64,000 bases of DNA from Clostridia bacterium. Lineage in GTDB: Bacteria; Bacillota; Clostridia; TANB77; CAG-508. The stretch lies in the NCBI GenBank assembly GCA_017517685.1, contig JAFWYK010000012.1:1-64000 (forward strand), read 5' to 3'. This document shows, one piece after another, positions 25,145 through 34,282 of the stretch. Within the stretch, counting starts at the first letter, position 1; each line of letters starts with the position of its first letter. A model generated the notes under the pieces. The model ran no database searches. It had not been told where the DNA came from and saw only the letters and a program-made list of their open reading frames with translations. The translations under genes and the position numbers were made by a program.

Positions 25145-25312
25145 TTAATTACATTTACATTTATAACTTCCACACATAGACTCATCACTAGCTATTCCTG
25201 ATGAATTATTAGCACATGCTTTTACTTCAATTTGCTTTAATTTGCATAACTCATTTGAGCAATTATTAAATTCACAACTTGAAACATTACATTTAATATT
25301 TTTATTATCCAT
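25145..25312 (-). CDS. DUF1540-type small cysteine-rich protein
   Basis: A 55-residue protein reading MDNKNIKCNVSSCEFNNCSN, then ELCKLKQIEVKAC and a closing MCGSYKCKCN. The spacing of Cys residues (C-x4-C-x4-C-x4-C, then C about 10 residues on, then a C-terminal Cys) matches the DUF1540 family of small, probably metal-binding, Firmicutes proteins often linked to sporulation. SD GGAGG lies 7 nt before the ATG. The SD directly abuts the U-tract of the terminator of the preceding operon (25325-25358), so expression probably depends on read-through or an internal promoter. Confidence 0.85.
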   Translation of the reverse strand: MDNKNIKCNVSSCEFNNCSNELCKLKQIEVKACANNSSGIASDESMCGSYKCKCN

Positions 25313-25324
25313 AATTTTTCCTCC

Positions 25325-25358
25325 AATAAAAAAAGATAGAGTTATTTACTCTACCTTT
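25325..25358 (-). terminator. Terminator of the metG operon, abutting the DUF1540 SD
   Basis: Eleven-pair stem, arms 25332-25342 and 25348-25358, with one G-U pair valid only on the minus strand, then seven U. The SD of the next gene begins three bases later. Confidence 0.85.
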
Positions 25359-25371
25359 ATTATTATCATTT

Positions 25372-27009
25372 TTATTTATTATATTCTTTATAAAACTTAT
25401 CCCCAACAAATTCATATTTTAAATCTTTTAGTTCTTCTTCAAATTTTGCATATATCTCTTTATTTCTTACATTTTCGATCAAATAATGTTGATCATAAAT
25501 TTGTTCAATATTTTCTAGTATTACATTACCATCATAACCAATTAACTTCCAATTCATTTCCGCATAATTGTAATCATTTGTCTGAACATTTTGTGTTGAA
25601 TCTAATGTTAAATATAAACCACTTTTTACAAGTCTTGGATTTACAGCAGCAAATCTATTCTCAAAAGCAAGTGCATATTCATCATTTATTATTTTAAAGA
25701 ATCCATCTTTATCTTTAACTATATATCTTCCATCACCACATACAAATATATCTTTATAAACATCAGATAAAACTTTTCCATCACCATCTATAAAATATAC
25801 TGTATCATTATTATAATTTCTTAATAATAATCTTTCTCCAAAAAAATCTAATATTTGTGCTTTACCTGTCATTGGATTCTTTTTACCATATGTAGTAAAC
25901 CAACCTTGAGTTCTTTTAGATACTTCATAAAATGGTATTGTTCCATTTGAAAATAAATATAAAGCGTTTTCATCATAATCTAAGTTATTAGTTTCTAATT
26001 GTATTCTTATTGCTAAATCATTCTTTTTAGCAAGTTCATATTTATCTCCTAAACCTAAACTAGATTGCGTAACAATTAAGTCATATTCATAATTATAATC
26101 ATATCTATATGTATAATCATTTGATTCTTCTTGATATCTATATACTAAATTCTTATTACTATTACTAAATTCAATCTCATACTTCATTTCTCCTTCTTGA
26201 GAAAGTGTATTCTTGAAAATCGATTCTAGTTCTTCAATTTTTGCTTTATAATTTTGATTATCTGACTCACTTCTATAAGTCATTACTTTTCTACCATTCT
26301 TTAATATAACTAAAGATTGTCCATCTAAACAAACTAGAGCTATATAGAATTTTTTATCATAAGATGTTATTTCAATAAATGGACTAGCATAATCATACAT
26401 AAATTTAAGTACTACTGTTCCATCAGGCGTTATATAACCCCATTTTCCATCTTTTTTTACATTTATATATGGTGCTTGATAAGCTTCACCAAGCTCAGTT
26501 ACGTATTTAAAATAATCTGTTTTATAGGCTAATTCATTTTTATTCTCTCTGTTTTTAATGCTTTCACCAATTGATTGATAACTTAAAGCTAGTATTGTTA
26601 AAATTGCAGAAACCACAAGTAAAACAAGTGAAACAGAAATACCTGTAGTACTATCAATTTCAACCAAATTTTCTTTGAAGCTTTTTACAACAATTATAAC
26701 ACCAGAGATTAAATTAAATGCAGCAATTATAGGTTCTTTAATAAAAATAAAGCTCAAACAAAAGATTCCTATAATATAAGCCATATTAAATACTGTATCA
26801 CTTCTATGATTATAACTTTGTATAGCATTAATGCCAGCAACTATGATTAATACTAAGTAAATTGCATTTACTATGTAACCTACAACCGTGTTTTCTTGAA
26901 CAGTCATTAATGTTTTATCTTGTGGTACATTTATCATATATACCAATAGTAAGACCGCAATAGCTATATTCATAAAACCAATGCATAAATTTACAATTTT
27001 TCCTCTCAT
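25372..27009 (-). CDS. Membrane protein with WG-repeat-like external region
   Basis: 545 residues. The first 160 contain about five membrane segments. After residue 165 comes a soluble region with WG-repeat features (VKKDGKWGYITPDGTVVLKF and later VKDKDGFFKIINDE), folding probably as a beta-rich array. WG repeats are found in many envelope proteins of Firmicutes; a function is not known. Last gene of the operon with metG and tmk, 22 nt after the tmk stop. A second protein of similar type is encoded at 55044-56549. Confidence 0.75.
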   Translation of the reverse strand: MRGKIVNLCIGFMNIAIAVLLLVYMINVPQDKTLMTVQENTVVGYIVNAIYLVLIIVAGINAIQSYNHRSDTVFNMAYIIGIFCLSFIFIKEPIIAAFNLISGVIIVVKSFKENLVEIDSTTGISVSLVLLVVSAILTILALSYQSIGESIKNRENKNELAYKTDYFKYVTELGEAYQAPYINVKKDGKWGYITPDGTVVLKFMYDYASPFIEITSYDKKFYIALVCLDGQSLVILKNGRKVMTYRSESDNQNYKAKIEELESIFKNTLSQEGEMKYEIEFSNSNKNLVYRYQEESNDYTYRYDYNYEYDLIVTQSSLGLGDKYELAKKNDLAIRIQLETNNLDYDENALYLFSNGTIPFYEVSKRTQGWFTTYGKKNPMTGKAQILDFFGERLLLRNYNNDTVYFIDGDGKVLSDVYKDIFVCGDGRYIVKDKDGFFKIINDEYALAFENRFAAVNPRLVKSGLYLTLDSTQNVQTNDYNYAEMNWKLIGYDGNVILENIEQIYDQHYLIENVRNKEIYAKFEEELKDLKYEFVGDKFYKEYNK

Positions 27010-27031
27010 ACTATTTACCTCATGAGTCTAA

Positions 27032-27712
27032 CTATTTCTTTTGTATTTCTTCTGAAACGATTTTATATATTTCTTCATGAATATCTTCTCTAGTTCTTAT
27101 AACATCATCTTTAACACATTTGATTTCATTCCACTCATAGTCTTTAACTAAACTACAAGCAGCATTATATGATTCTTCTAAATGTTTTTGATCTCTTTCA
27201 TGAATATCTTTTTTATCACTGTGTGTAAATTTATTTTCTCTATTTTTAATTAATTCTTTTACTTTTTCAGGTGGCATATTTAAGAAAAATACTTTTGATG
27301 GTACAGGCAAACCATATAGATTGAATTCCAAATCAAAAAGCCAATCTAAAAATTTCTTTCTTTCATCTTTATCTGAAATTTTTCCAGCTTGATGCACCAT
27401 ATTTGCTGTAGTATATCTATCAGCTAAAATAATTCCACCTTCATCATAATATTTTTTATATTCTTTTTGAAATGTAGCATATCTATCAGCTGCATAAAAT
27501 GTTGATGCAATATATGGACTAACATCTTTAGCATTTTCACCAAATTCGCCTGACAAATACATTTTTACAAGCGAAGACGATGGGCTATCATAATTTGGAA
27601 AGCTTACAGTTTTGTAAGCAATCCCTTCTTCATCTAAACGTTTTTTTAATAAATCAAATTGTGTTTGTTTTCCGCTTCCGTCTGTTCCATCGATTACAAA
27701 TAATTTTCCCAT
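27032..27712 (-). CDS. tmk: Thymidylate kinase
   Basis: 226 residues from ATG 27712, where GAGGG lies 8 nt upstream; the longer frame starts before the SD. Features are the P-loop DGTDGSGKQTQ, the DRY-type motif LADRYTTANMVHQ and the LID-region arginines in IKNRENKFTHSDKKDIHER. It phosphorylates dTMP to dTDP. Slightly longer than Bacillus Tmk (212). The LID insert with HSDKKDIHERD is a variant form shared with some Clostridia and Mollicutes, so a related deoxynucleoside kinase cannot be fully excluded. It follows metG closely (19 nt to the chosen start). Confidence 0.87.
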   Translation of the reverse strand: MGKLFVIDGTDGSGKQTQFDLLKKRLDEEGIAYKTVSFPNYDSPSSSLVKMYLSGEFGENAKDVSPYIASTFYAADRYATFQKEYKKYYDEGGIILADRYTTANMVHQAGKISDKDERKKFLDWLFDLEFNLYGLPVPSKVFFLNMPPEKVKELIKNRENKFTHSDKKDIHERDQKHLEESYNAACSLVKDYEWNEIKCVKDDVIRTREDIHEEIYKIVSEEIQKK

Positions 27713-27731
27713 ATTCTTGTCCCTCATAATA

Positions 27732-29330
27732 TTATTTTTTATCTATTCTATTAAATAATGGTTCAATATTATCTAATTTTAATCCTTTTTCTACTGTTGT
27801 AAATTCCCATTTTGCTTCATCTAAGTTAAGATATTTTCTTATTTTAGCACAAGCTGTTGGCATAACCATATCAAATAAATTTGATAAGTTTGCTATTACA
27901 ACACTACATGTATAAATAATATTATTAAATTCTTCAATATTTTCTTTTTTAGCTACCCATGGTTGTTTTTCATCATAGAATTTATTTCCAATTTCAACTA
28001 ATTGCATAATTCTTCTAATAGCTTCTCTAAATTCTAAACCTTCTACTAATGTTGCAACTTCAGTATATGTTTTCTCAATTTCTTCTTTGATTCCATTATC
28101 TAATTCACCATTTGGTACTTCTTCTAAACCTTTGAATCTTAATGTTCTATTAACTAGGTTTCCGAACTTATTTAAAATTTCACCATTATGTGTATTTTCA
28201 AAATCTTCAATAGTAAAGTTTGTATCTTTTTTCTCTGGACCATTTGATAATAAATGGAATCTTAAAGAATCTGATTCATATAAATCTAATGCTTCTAAAG
28301 CTGTCATACCTATACCTTTACTTTTAGAAAATTTTTGATCATTAAAGTTTAAGTATTCAGCAGAAACTATTGTATCAACTAAATGATAATTTTCTTTTTG
28401 TCCTAATAATAATGCATTTAAAATTATGCTATGGAACATGATATTATCTTTTCCATGGCACATATAAATTTTATTATTATGTCCTTCTTTCCAAAAATCT
28501 TCCCATGTACAGTCTGTTCTGTTTTCGCAGATTTTCATTGTATCTGTAATATATCCCATAACAGCTTCTATCCATACATACATCTTTTTATCTTCATATC
28601 CAGCTAATGGTATATCAACACCCCAAGTTAAATCTCTTGTTACAGCTCTATCTAATAATCCTTGTTTTAAATATTTCAAAGTTTCGTTTTGAGCGTTAAT
28701 TCTCCATTCGTGTTTAACTTTTTCTGTATGTTCTTCAATTTCTTTTTGGAATTTTGAAAGAGCTAAATATAATACTTTATTATCTCTTTCAACTACTTTT
28801 GAACCGCAATCAATACAATTTCCTGCTAATAATTCAGTTCCTGTTGGAACATGAAGACAAGCATCACATTGATCACCTTTTGTTTCTTGACCACATTCAG
28901 GACAAGTTAAAACAATTTCTCTATCTGATAAGAACTTACCACAGTGTTCACAATAAGGTTGTGGTTCTTCTTTTTCATATATATATCCATTATCATATAA
29001 TTTTTTAAATAATTCTTGTACTTTTGTTTTATGATAATCATCATATGTCCTTGAATATAAGTCATAAGAGAATTGATATCCATCAAACATTCTATTAAAC
29101 TCTTCATCATATTTTTTAGCTATTTCTACTGGAGTAATACCTTCTTTTTTAGCTCTTTCTGTAATTGGTGTTCCGTGGCAATCAGAACCTGATACATAAA
29201 GAACGTTATCTCCTCTTAATCTATAGTATCTTGCTAACAAGTCTCCAGAAATAAGACCTGCAATATGTCCTAAGTGTAATGAGCTATTAGCATATGGCCA
29301 AGCTCCTCCAATAAGTATGTTTCTTTTCAT
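27732..29330 (-). CDS. metG: Methionyl-tRNA synthetase, short form
   Basis: 532 residues. It charges tRNA-Met. The class I signature is HLGH at 19-22 and KFSKSKG at 333-339. Four CxxC knuckles (127/130, 143/146, 155/158, 172/175) indicate the two-zinc subtype. The protein ends after the anticodon-binding helical domain and lacks the C-terminal EMAP/Trbp111-like dimerisation domain present in Bacillus MetRS. There is no T-box or SAM leader in front of it: it is 23 nt downstream of the preceding gene and expressed from that gene's promoter. Confidence 0.96.
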   Translation of the reverse strand: MKRNILIGGAWPYANSSLHLGHIAGLISGDLLARYYRLRGDNVLYVSGSDCHGTPITERAKKEGITPVEIAKKYDEEFNRMFDGYQFSYDLYSRTYDDYHKTKVQELFKKLYDNGYIYEKEEPQPYCEHCGKFLSDREIVLTCPECGQETKGDQCDACLHVPTGTELLAGNCIDCGSKVVERDNKVLYLALSKFQKEIEEHTEKVKHEWRINAQNETLKYLKQGLLDRAVTRDLTWGVDIPLAGYEDKKMYVWIEAVMGYITDTMKICENRTDCTWEDFWKEGHNNKIYMCHGKDNIMFHSIILNALLLGQKENYHLVDTIVSAEYLNFNDQKFSKSKGIGMTALEALDLYESDSLRFHLLSNGPEKKDTNFTIEDFENTHNGEILNKFGNLVNRTLRFKGLEEVPNGELDNGIKEEIEKTYTEVATLVEGLEFREAIRRIMQLVEIGNKFYDEKQPWVAKKENIEEFNNIIYTCSVVIANLSNLFDMVMPTACAKIRKYLNLDEAKWEFTTVEKGLKLDNIEPLFNRIDKK

Positions 29331-29353
29331 AATAATTCTCCTGTCTATTTATT

Positions 29354-30835
29354 CTAATGTGGTAATCCAAATCTAGGTCCACCATGATTTTCTCTTGGAT
29401 CACGTCCATTTTCTTCATCATCCATTAAATCTCTATTACCACTAAATGCACCTAATACAGCTTTTCCTGCATCTAGGAAACCTTCTTTTATTCTTGCTTC
29501 TTCTGAAGCAGCAAAAGCGTCATTTGCTCTATCAATATGATCATCAACAGCAGTTCTTTCTACAACACCATAAGCTGTTTGTAAATCTTCTATTTGTTGT
29601 GATGCAGCAAATAATACTTCACCTTTCATATTTAATCTTTCTGATTCTGGACCACTGAAGTTTTCTAACATTTTTAATTGTTCTTCAACTTTTGCAACTA
29701 CTAATTGTAAATCACTTTCATATCCAGAAACTTCTTTTTCACTACCTTTTTCAGCAAATCCTACTTCAGTAGTTCCTGTAATAGCATTTGTGTATTCAAT
29801 TTTTTTGCTATTTACATCATTTGCTTTAATAGCATCATCTATACTTTCAATATTATCTCCATTAGAGCCATCTCTTACTAGTTCTGTCACTAATGTTGTA
29901 TCAGCATTGTCTGGTGATAATACTTCTGAACCGTCTTTATTAAGAATAAAACCTTGATCTTTTCCAGTTGGTCCAGCTACTTTTAATAAAACAACTTCAG
30001 ATCCTGTTCCAGATAATTCTATTCCCATTTGGTTTGATAATGTATCAACGTCACCAGTTGTTTTAATACCAAGTATTTTACCATTCTTATCAACAAAATT
30101 ATTTAAAACTTCAGCACTTATACCTGTTATAGTAGCAGCTTCTTCTACAGTAACACCTTCTCTATCATCACCGTTTTCTTGCCCTTCTGCTTGACGTTCA
30201 ATCTCATCAGCATTTTTAGCATTTGAACTTGAAACTAATTCTTTAACTGCTGTAGTTTTAACTTCAGCTTTATTTAACATTTTATCTATTTGTTTTTCGA
30301 ATCCGCCACCTTTTGCACTCATATAAACAATATCTTCATAAGTTTTAAGTCCCATAATGTTTAAAATTGTTTCATCACTAGCTTCATCAATAACAACATC
30401 AATATTTTTAACGTCTTTTAATTGTTCTTTTAAAACGCCTCTACAATACTCAATAAATTCTGGATCAAATTCTGTGCCGTTTTCTTTACCTTCTTTATCT
30501 GGATCTATTGTAAGAATATCTCCATGTTTTAAATTTCCGTTTTCGCTTATATTAACAAATTGAAATACTGAATGTCCTCTTCTTCTATCCATTACTTCAG
30601 CAACTATTAATTGTTCAGTATCAACAGTTCCATCTCTAAATAATTCTAAGTTTTGAATTTTAAGTGGATCATTAAAGGCTAAGAAATCTTGACTTTCATA
30701 AACTCTTGTGATGTCATTAATATCTGTAACTCCCATATCACGTAATTTATTTGATTTTTCTAATACTTGTTGTTTAATTTCAATATTTCCATTTAAAGCA
30801 TTAAAGCTATCACTGAATTTTCCTTTTTCTCTCAT
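29354..30835 (-). CDS. Acidic soluble protein of unknown function, first gene of the metG operon
   Basis: 493 residues from ATG 30835 (GGAGG 5 nt upstream; an in-frame TTG lies inside that SD). I do not recognise it. Residues of about 60-170 are alpha/beta with a phrase IVAEVMDRRRGHSVFQFVNI. The middle (about 225-280) has GVTVEEAATITGISAEVL, which resembles a short helix-turn-helix. The rest is helical and rich in Glu, Asn and Ser. The tail is hydrophilic and Gly/Pro-rich (RDPRENHGGPRFGLPH). No membrane segment. Co-transcribed with metG and tmk, though a role in translation is only a guess. Confidence 0.7.
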   Translation of the reverse strand: MREKGKFSDSFNALNGNIEIKQQVLEKSNKLRDMGVTDINDITRVYESQDFLAFNDPLKIQNLELFRDGTVDTEQLIVAEVMDRRRGHSVFQFVNISENGNLKHGDILTIDPDKEGKENGTEFDPEFIEYCRGVLKEQLKDVKNIDVVIDEASDETILNIMGLKTYEDIVYMSAKGGGFEKQIDKMLNKAEVKTTAVKELVSSSNAKNADEIERQAEGQENGDDREGVTVEEAATITGISAEVLNNFVDKNGKILGIKTTGDVDTLSNQMGIELSGTGSEVVLLKVAGPTGKDQGFILNKDGSEVLSPDNADTTLVTELVRDGSNGDNIESIDDAIKANDVNSKKIEYTNAITGTTEVGFAEKGSEKEVSGYESDLQLVVAKVEEQLKMLENFSGPESERLNMKGEVLFAASQQIEDLQTAYGVVERTAVDDHIDRANDAFAASEEARIKEGFLDAGKAVLGAFSGNRDLMDDEENGRDPRENHGGPRFGLPH

Positions 30836-30873
30836 AGTAACCTCCAAAATTTTTATCTATTGTATCATATAAT

Positions 30874-30902
30874 ATTATATAGATATGTTCTAATTAATTC
30901 AA
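30874..30902 (-). promoter_or_regulatory. Promoter of the metG operon
   Basis: TTGAAT (30897-30902) and TATAAT (30874-30879), 17 nt apart, minus strand. Confidence 0.8.
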
Positions 30903-30940
30903 GGTTTTTATGCGTTTTTTTGATTATATTTTGATTACAA

Positions 30941-30974
30941 AAACGTAGCATTATTTTAAGATAATACTACGTTT
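30941..30974 (-). terminator. Terminator of the Wzz/BY-kinase-like gene
   Basis: Stem AAACGTAG-ATTAT with ATAAT-CTACGTTT, then five U on the minus strand, just past the stop at 30982. Confidence 0.75.
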
Positions 30975-30981
30975 ATAATAC

Positions 30982-33900
30982 CTAAATATTTTTATTGTTT
31001 TTAGTTTTTGGATATAAATTATCATCCATCAATTCTTCTTCAATTCTTGACTCGTATTTTTGTTTTTCTCTTTCAAGTCTTTTATTTTTTCTTAACTCTT
31101 CTTTTTTAAATCTTTTAGCTTCTTGCTTGATTTTTTTAGCTTCGATCTTTTCTCTTTTTTTGAACTCTTGCTTTTCTTTTTTTATTTTCCTTAAAACTTC
31201 AAGTTCTTTTTTTCTTTCTTCTTTTTGTCTTTCATATTCTGCTTTTAAATTTTTTGAAAATTCTTCATCGCTTACAATATTTTGAGAATACTCTATATCC
31301 GTTAGATCATATTGTCCTTCAATTTCTTTTTTGTTCTCTTGATCAACTTCGTTTTCTAATTCTTCAATAGACTTTACCTTTACTTGTTCAACTTTTAACT
31401 TTCCTAAAGCATTTTTTATATCATCTACTCTATTATTTGCAAATTCTTTAACTCCATCAATTAAAGATGTTTTTTCACCATTTTTTTCTTTTAATATTTC
31501 TTCTTCAAGTTCTTTATTATTGAATTTATCAGCATATTTTTTCATAATCATTTTATCTGTAAAATTCATTTTTCTTGAAGAATATATGTCATCTACTTTA
31601 TATTCGATTTCAATCTCAGCATCACTTAATGCCGCTTGTCTCATAAGTTGACATCTTAATAAATACTCTTTACGACTTTCTCCACGTTCTTTTTCTATTT
31701 TTTCTGACATACATCTTACATAGATTTCAGATTTATTTGATGTCATCTTCTTTTCAAGCCACATGCATTCATCATAATCTTGTAAAGTTGCAAATACTAA
31801 TGGATCTATATTTTTAACTTGTTTAGCTGTTAAATCATAGTTTTCCATTATATAATTTGTTCTAGCTTTGATTAACGATACTGAGTAATTACCTTTATAA
31901 ATTCCATCAGTTTTATCAACACCTCTTACAAGTTTTTCTGTAAAACAGTGTTTACTAAACACTCTACAAAAACCATTTTCAGAATCTACAATTACTAACA
32001 CATCTGTTTCTTCGTTTCTACTTGTTTTTTTCTTTCTTGATTTTTTTGGTTGTTCATCTTCTTGTTCGATTATAACTTGTTCATCTTCGATTTGTTGTAA
32101 TTCTTCATTAATTTCTTGGTTTTCAACAACATTTTGTTCTTCATCTCTATTTGATATTTGTTTAAATTTATCTGTAAAAAATGATTTTGTTTTATCAAAT
32201 TTTTCTATTGCTGAATCTTTTCCTGAATTCACAAATTGAAATGCTTTTTCTTTATATTTATTTGCAAACTCAGATATATCAAATCCGTTTTTTTCTTCTT
32301 GAATATCTTGGTTTTCTTCTATTTTTTCCTCAACAGCTTCTTCTATTGTCTCTACTGTTTCTTCTACTATTTCTATTATTTCTTCTTTTTCTGTTTGCTC
32401 TAAATCTTCTTTAACTTCTTCAGTTTTTTCTTCAGCACTTTTATTTATAAATTTATTTTTAATTTTTATAACAAAATTTTTAGCTCTATCTTGCAAAGAT
32501 TCAAATGTATCTTCAACTTTATCTTCAAACTCTTCTAATTTTTCATCAATCTTGTCATCAAGTTGTTCTATTTTTTCAATATACGTGTTATCATCATCTT
32601 TATTTTCTATCTCTTGAACTTCATTTTTTTCATTTAATAGTTTTTGTTCATATGTTTTTTCTTTAATATATTTCTTTACTTTTTCAAGACTATCTTTTAA
32701 TTTATTCTTTATTTTTCCAAGGTTTTCTTTTATATCAGATTTTTTACCAACTATTCTAATATTCTTAACATTGTTAATTACAACACCAATTATTCTTCCA
32801 CCAACATTTTGAATATCTTTTTTGGCTCTAATCAAATCATCAATTTTTGTATTTTTATAATTAACAACAACTACTGTTGAACTAGCAACTCTTGTTAAAA
32901 TTAATGAATCTGTTGTTGTAAGAATTGGTGTACTATCGATAATTATTACATCATAAAACACACTTAAATCTTTTATCATATCAACTAGTTTGTTTGATGT
33001 TAAAAGTTCATTTGAATTTGGTGGTACTGTTCCAGATGTAATTAAATTCAAGTTTTTAATTGCTGTTTCATTAATATATTTATTAACTAATTCATTAATT
33101 TCAACGCCATTTCCATCTAAATTAGATAAGAAATTTGAAAGTCCAATGTTATTTGGAATATTAAACAATTTTCCTAATCTTCCTGATTTCATATCAGCAT
33201 CTATTAATACAACTTTTTTACCAACTTCAGCATAACTTATCGCTAAATTTGCAGCAACAAAACTTTTACCGTCATTTTTATTTGGACTTGTTACTAATAT
33301 AATATTTTTATTTTCATTATTTACATTAACAAATTGAATATTTGATCTTAAGTTTTTAAATGCTTTTGATAAATCAGATTTTTCATTTTCATAAGCAATA
33401 AGTTCAAGTTTTGATTCTTTTTTCTTCTTATTATCCTTATAAGGAATTGTCATTAATGTTTTTAATGATACTTGAGTTTCAAGAGACAATCCTGTTTTAG
33501 AATTTTTATCTAGAATAACTAAAGCCACAACATATAAAGTATCAATTATTAAAGAAATAACCAAACCTTGAATAGCATATGTAACAACAACACTATTATA
33601 TGTTGTACCAATAATATGCGGATTATCAATTATATATATCTTTGTGAAACTATTAACATTTTTTAAATCTTCAGAAAAATTATTCAAAATTTCTTTTGAT
33701 ATACTTAATGCAATATTTTCATCTACATTTCTTACCTTAATTTTAAATGTATCTGAATTAGCAACTTTTTCAACATCGATTTGTTTATTTAATTGACTGT
33801 TAGTACTATTAATATTTAACTTAGATTTAATTTCGTTTAAATTAGAATCACTTTTAATTAATTCCTCATATGTTGAAACTAAACTTTTTGAAAGTTCAAG

Positions 33901-34083
33901 TGTTCCACCATTTAATCCATTATAGTCTTGTGTATTATCTTTTTTTATAAGCATTACTGAAGTAGAAGCTATTTTCTCTTTTTCAGCGAAACCTAATCCA
34001 TATGCTACACCAACTAAAATGCATATAATCAACACAGCAATTAAGTACATTCTTTTTTGTTCTATTTTTTCTAAAAATAACAT
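30982..34083 (-). CDS. Wzz/BY-kinase-like fusion with very long charged C-terminal extension
   Basis: 1033 residues. A Wzz-type chain-length region comes first, with membrane segments at about 12-31 and 165-192 enclosing an external domain. A CpsD/BY-kinase ATPase follows (about 225-440): Walker A SPNKNDGKS (GKS 272-274), Walker A' VVLIDADMKSG (295-297) and Walker B VIIIDSTPI (near 383). The usual C-terminal Tyr cluster is missing. Instead about 580 residues follow: Glu/Lys coiled coil, a compact segment from near residue 690 (ETDVLVIVDSENGFCRVF...), then a basic coiled coil. BY-kinases are normally 220-750 residues. No polysaccharide genes surround it. The transcript has an attenuator-like leader. 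Envelope polysaccharide control is the family expectation; the extension suggests a scaffold. Confidence 0.82.
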   Translation of the reverse strand: MLFLEKIEQKRMYLIAVLIICILVGVAYGLGFAEKEKIASTSVMLIKKDNTQDYNGLNGGTLELSKSLVSTYEELIKSDSNLNEIKSKLNINSTNSQLNKQIDVEKVANSDTFKIKVRNVDENIALSISKEILNNFSEDLKNVNSFTKIYIIDNPHIIGTTYNSVVVTYAIQGLVISLIIDTLYVVALVILDKNSKTGLSLETQVSLKTLMTIPYKDNKKKKESKLELIAYENEKSDLSKAFKNLRSNIQFVNVNNENKNIILVTSPNKNDGKSFVAANLAISYAEVGKKVVLIDADMKSGRLGKLFNIPNNIGLSNFLSNLDGNGVEINELVNKYINETAIKNLNLITSGTVPPNSNELLTSNKLVDMIKDLSVFYDVIIIDSTPILTTTDSLILTRVASSTVVVVNYKNTKIDDLIRAKKDIQNVGGRIIGVVINNVKNIRIVGKKSDIKENLGKIKNKLKDSLEKVKKYIKEKTYEQKLLNEKNEVQEIENKDDDNTYIEKIEQLDDKIDEKLEEFEDKVEDTFESLQDRAKNFVIKIKNKFINKSAEEKTEEVKEDLEQTEKEEIIEIVEETVETIEEAVEEKIEENQDIQEEKNGFDISEFANKYKEKAFQFVNSGKDSAIEKFDKTKSFFTDKFKQISNRDEEQNVVENQEINEELQQIEDEQVIIEQEDEQPKKSRKKKTSRNEETDVLVIVDSENGFCRVFSKHCFTEKLVRGVDKTDGIYKGNYSVSLIKARTNYIMENYDLTAKQVKNIDPLVFATLQDYDECMWLEKKMTSNKSEIYVRCMSEKIEKERGESRKEYLLRCQLMRQAALSDAEIEIEYKVDDIYSSRKMNFTDKMIMKKYADKFNNKELEEEILKEKNGEKTSLIDGVKEFANNRVDDIKNALGKLKVEQVKVKSIEELENEVDQENKKEIEGQYDLTDIEYSQNIVSDEEFSKNLKAEYERQKEERKKELEVLRKIKKEKQEFKKREKIEAKKIKQEAKRFKKEELRKNKRLEREKQKYESRIEEELMDDNLYPKTKNNKNI

Positions 34084-34100
34084 TTTAATCCCTCACAAAA

Positions 34101-34145
34101 ATAAAATAAAAAAGATACAAATAACCCATAATTACTTGTATCTTT
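34101..34145 (-). promoter_or_regulatory. Attenuator-like terminator in the leader of the Wzz/BY-kinase-like gene
   Basis: Ten-pair stem (34111-34120 with 34136-34145), loop of 15, followed on the minus strand by UUUUUUAUUUUAUUUUU. It lies between the promoter at 34169-34197 and the SD (GAGGG, 34090-34094). Transcription from that promoter must pass it to reach the gene. Confidence 0.8.
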
Positions 34146-34168
34146 TGTGCGCCTTTAAATTTTTTCTT

Positions 34169-34197
34169 ATTATATCAAACATTCGCTAAAAATTCAA
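34169..34197 (-). promoter_or_regulatory. Promoter of the Wzz/BY-kinase-like gene
   Basis: TTGAAT (34192-34197) and TATAAT (34169-34174), 17 nt apart, minus strand. The expected start is near 34162, about 17 nt before the attenuator hairpin. Confidence 0.85.
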
Positions 34198-34231
34198 CAC
34201 TTTTATTAATATTTTTACACTTTTTTAAACA

Positions 34232-34258
34232 ACAAAAAAGCACACTTTTCGTGTGCTT
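34232..34258 (-). terminator. Terminator of the wall-protein candidate gene
   Basis: Stem AAAGCACAC with GTGTGCTTT (to 34258), loop of five, then six U on the minus strand. Confidence 0.85.
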
Positions 34259-34282
34259 TAATTTATATCATTAGTTTTTAAA

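Noticed and set aside
29331-30982. Search for a T-box or SAM riboswitch controlling metG
   Set aside because: metG is internal to an operon with a 23-nt gap, and the operon leader (30836-30873) is too short.
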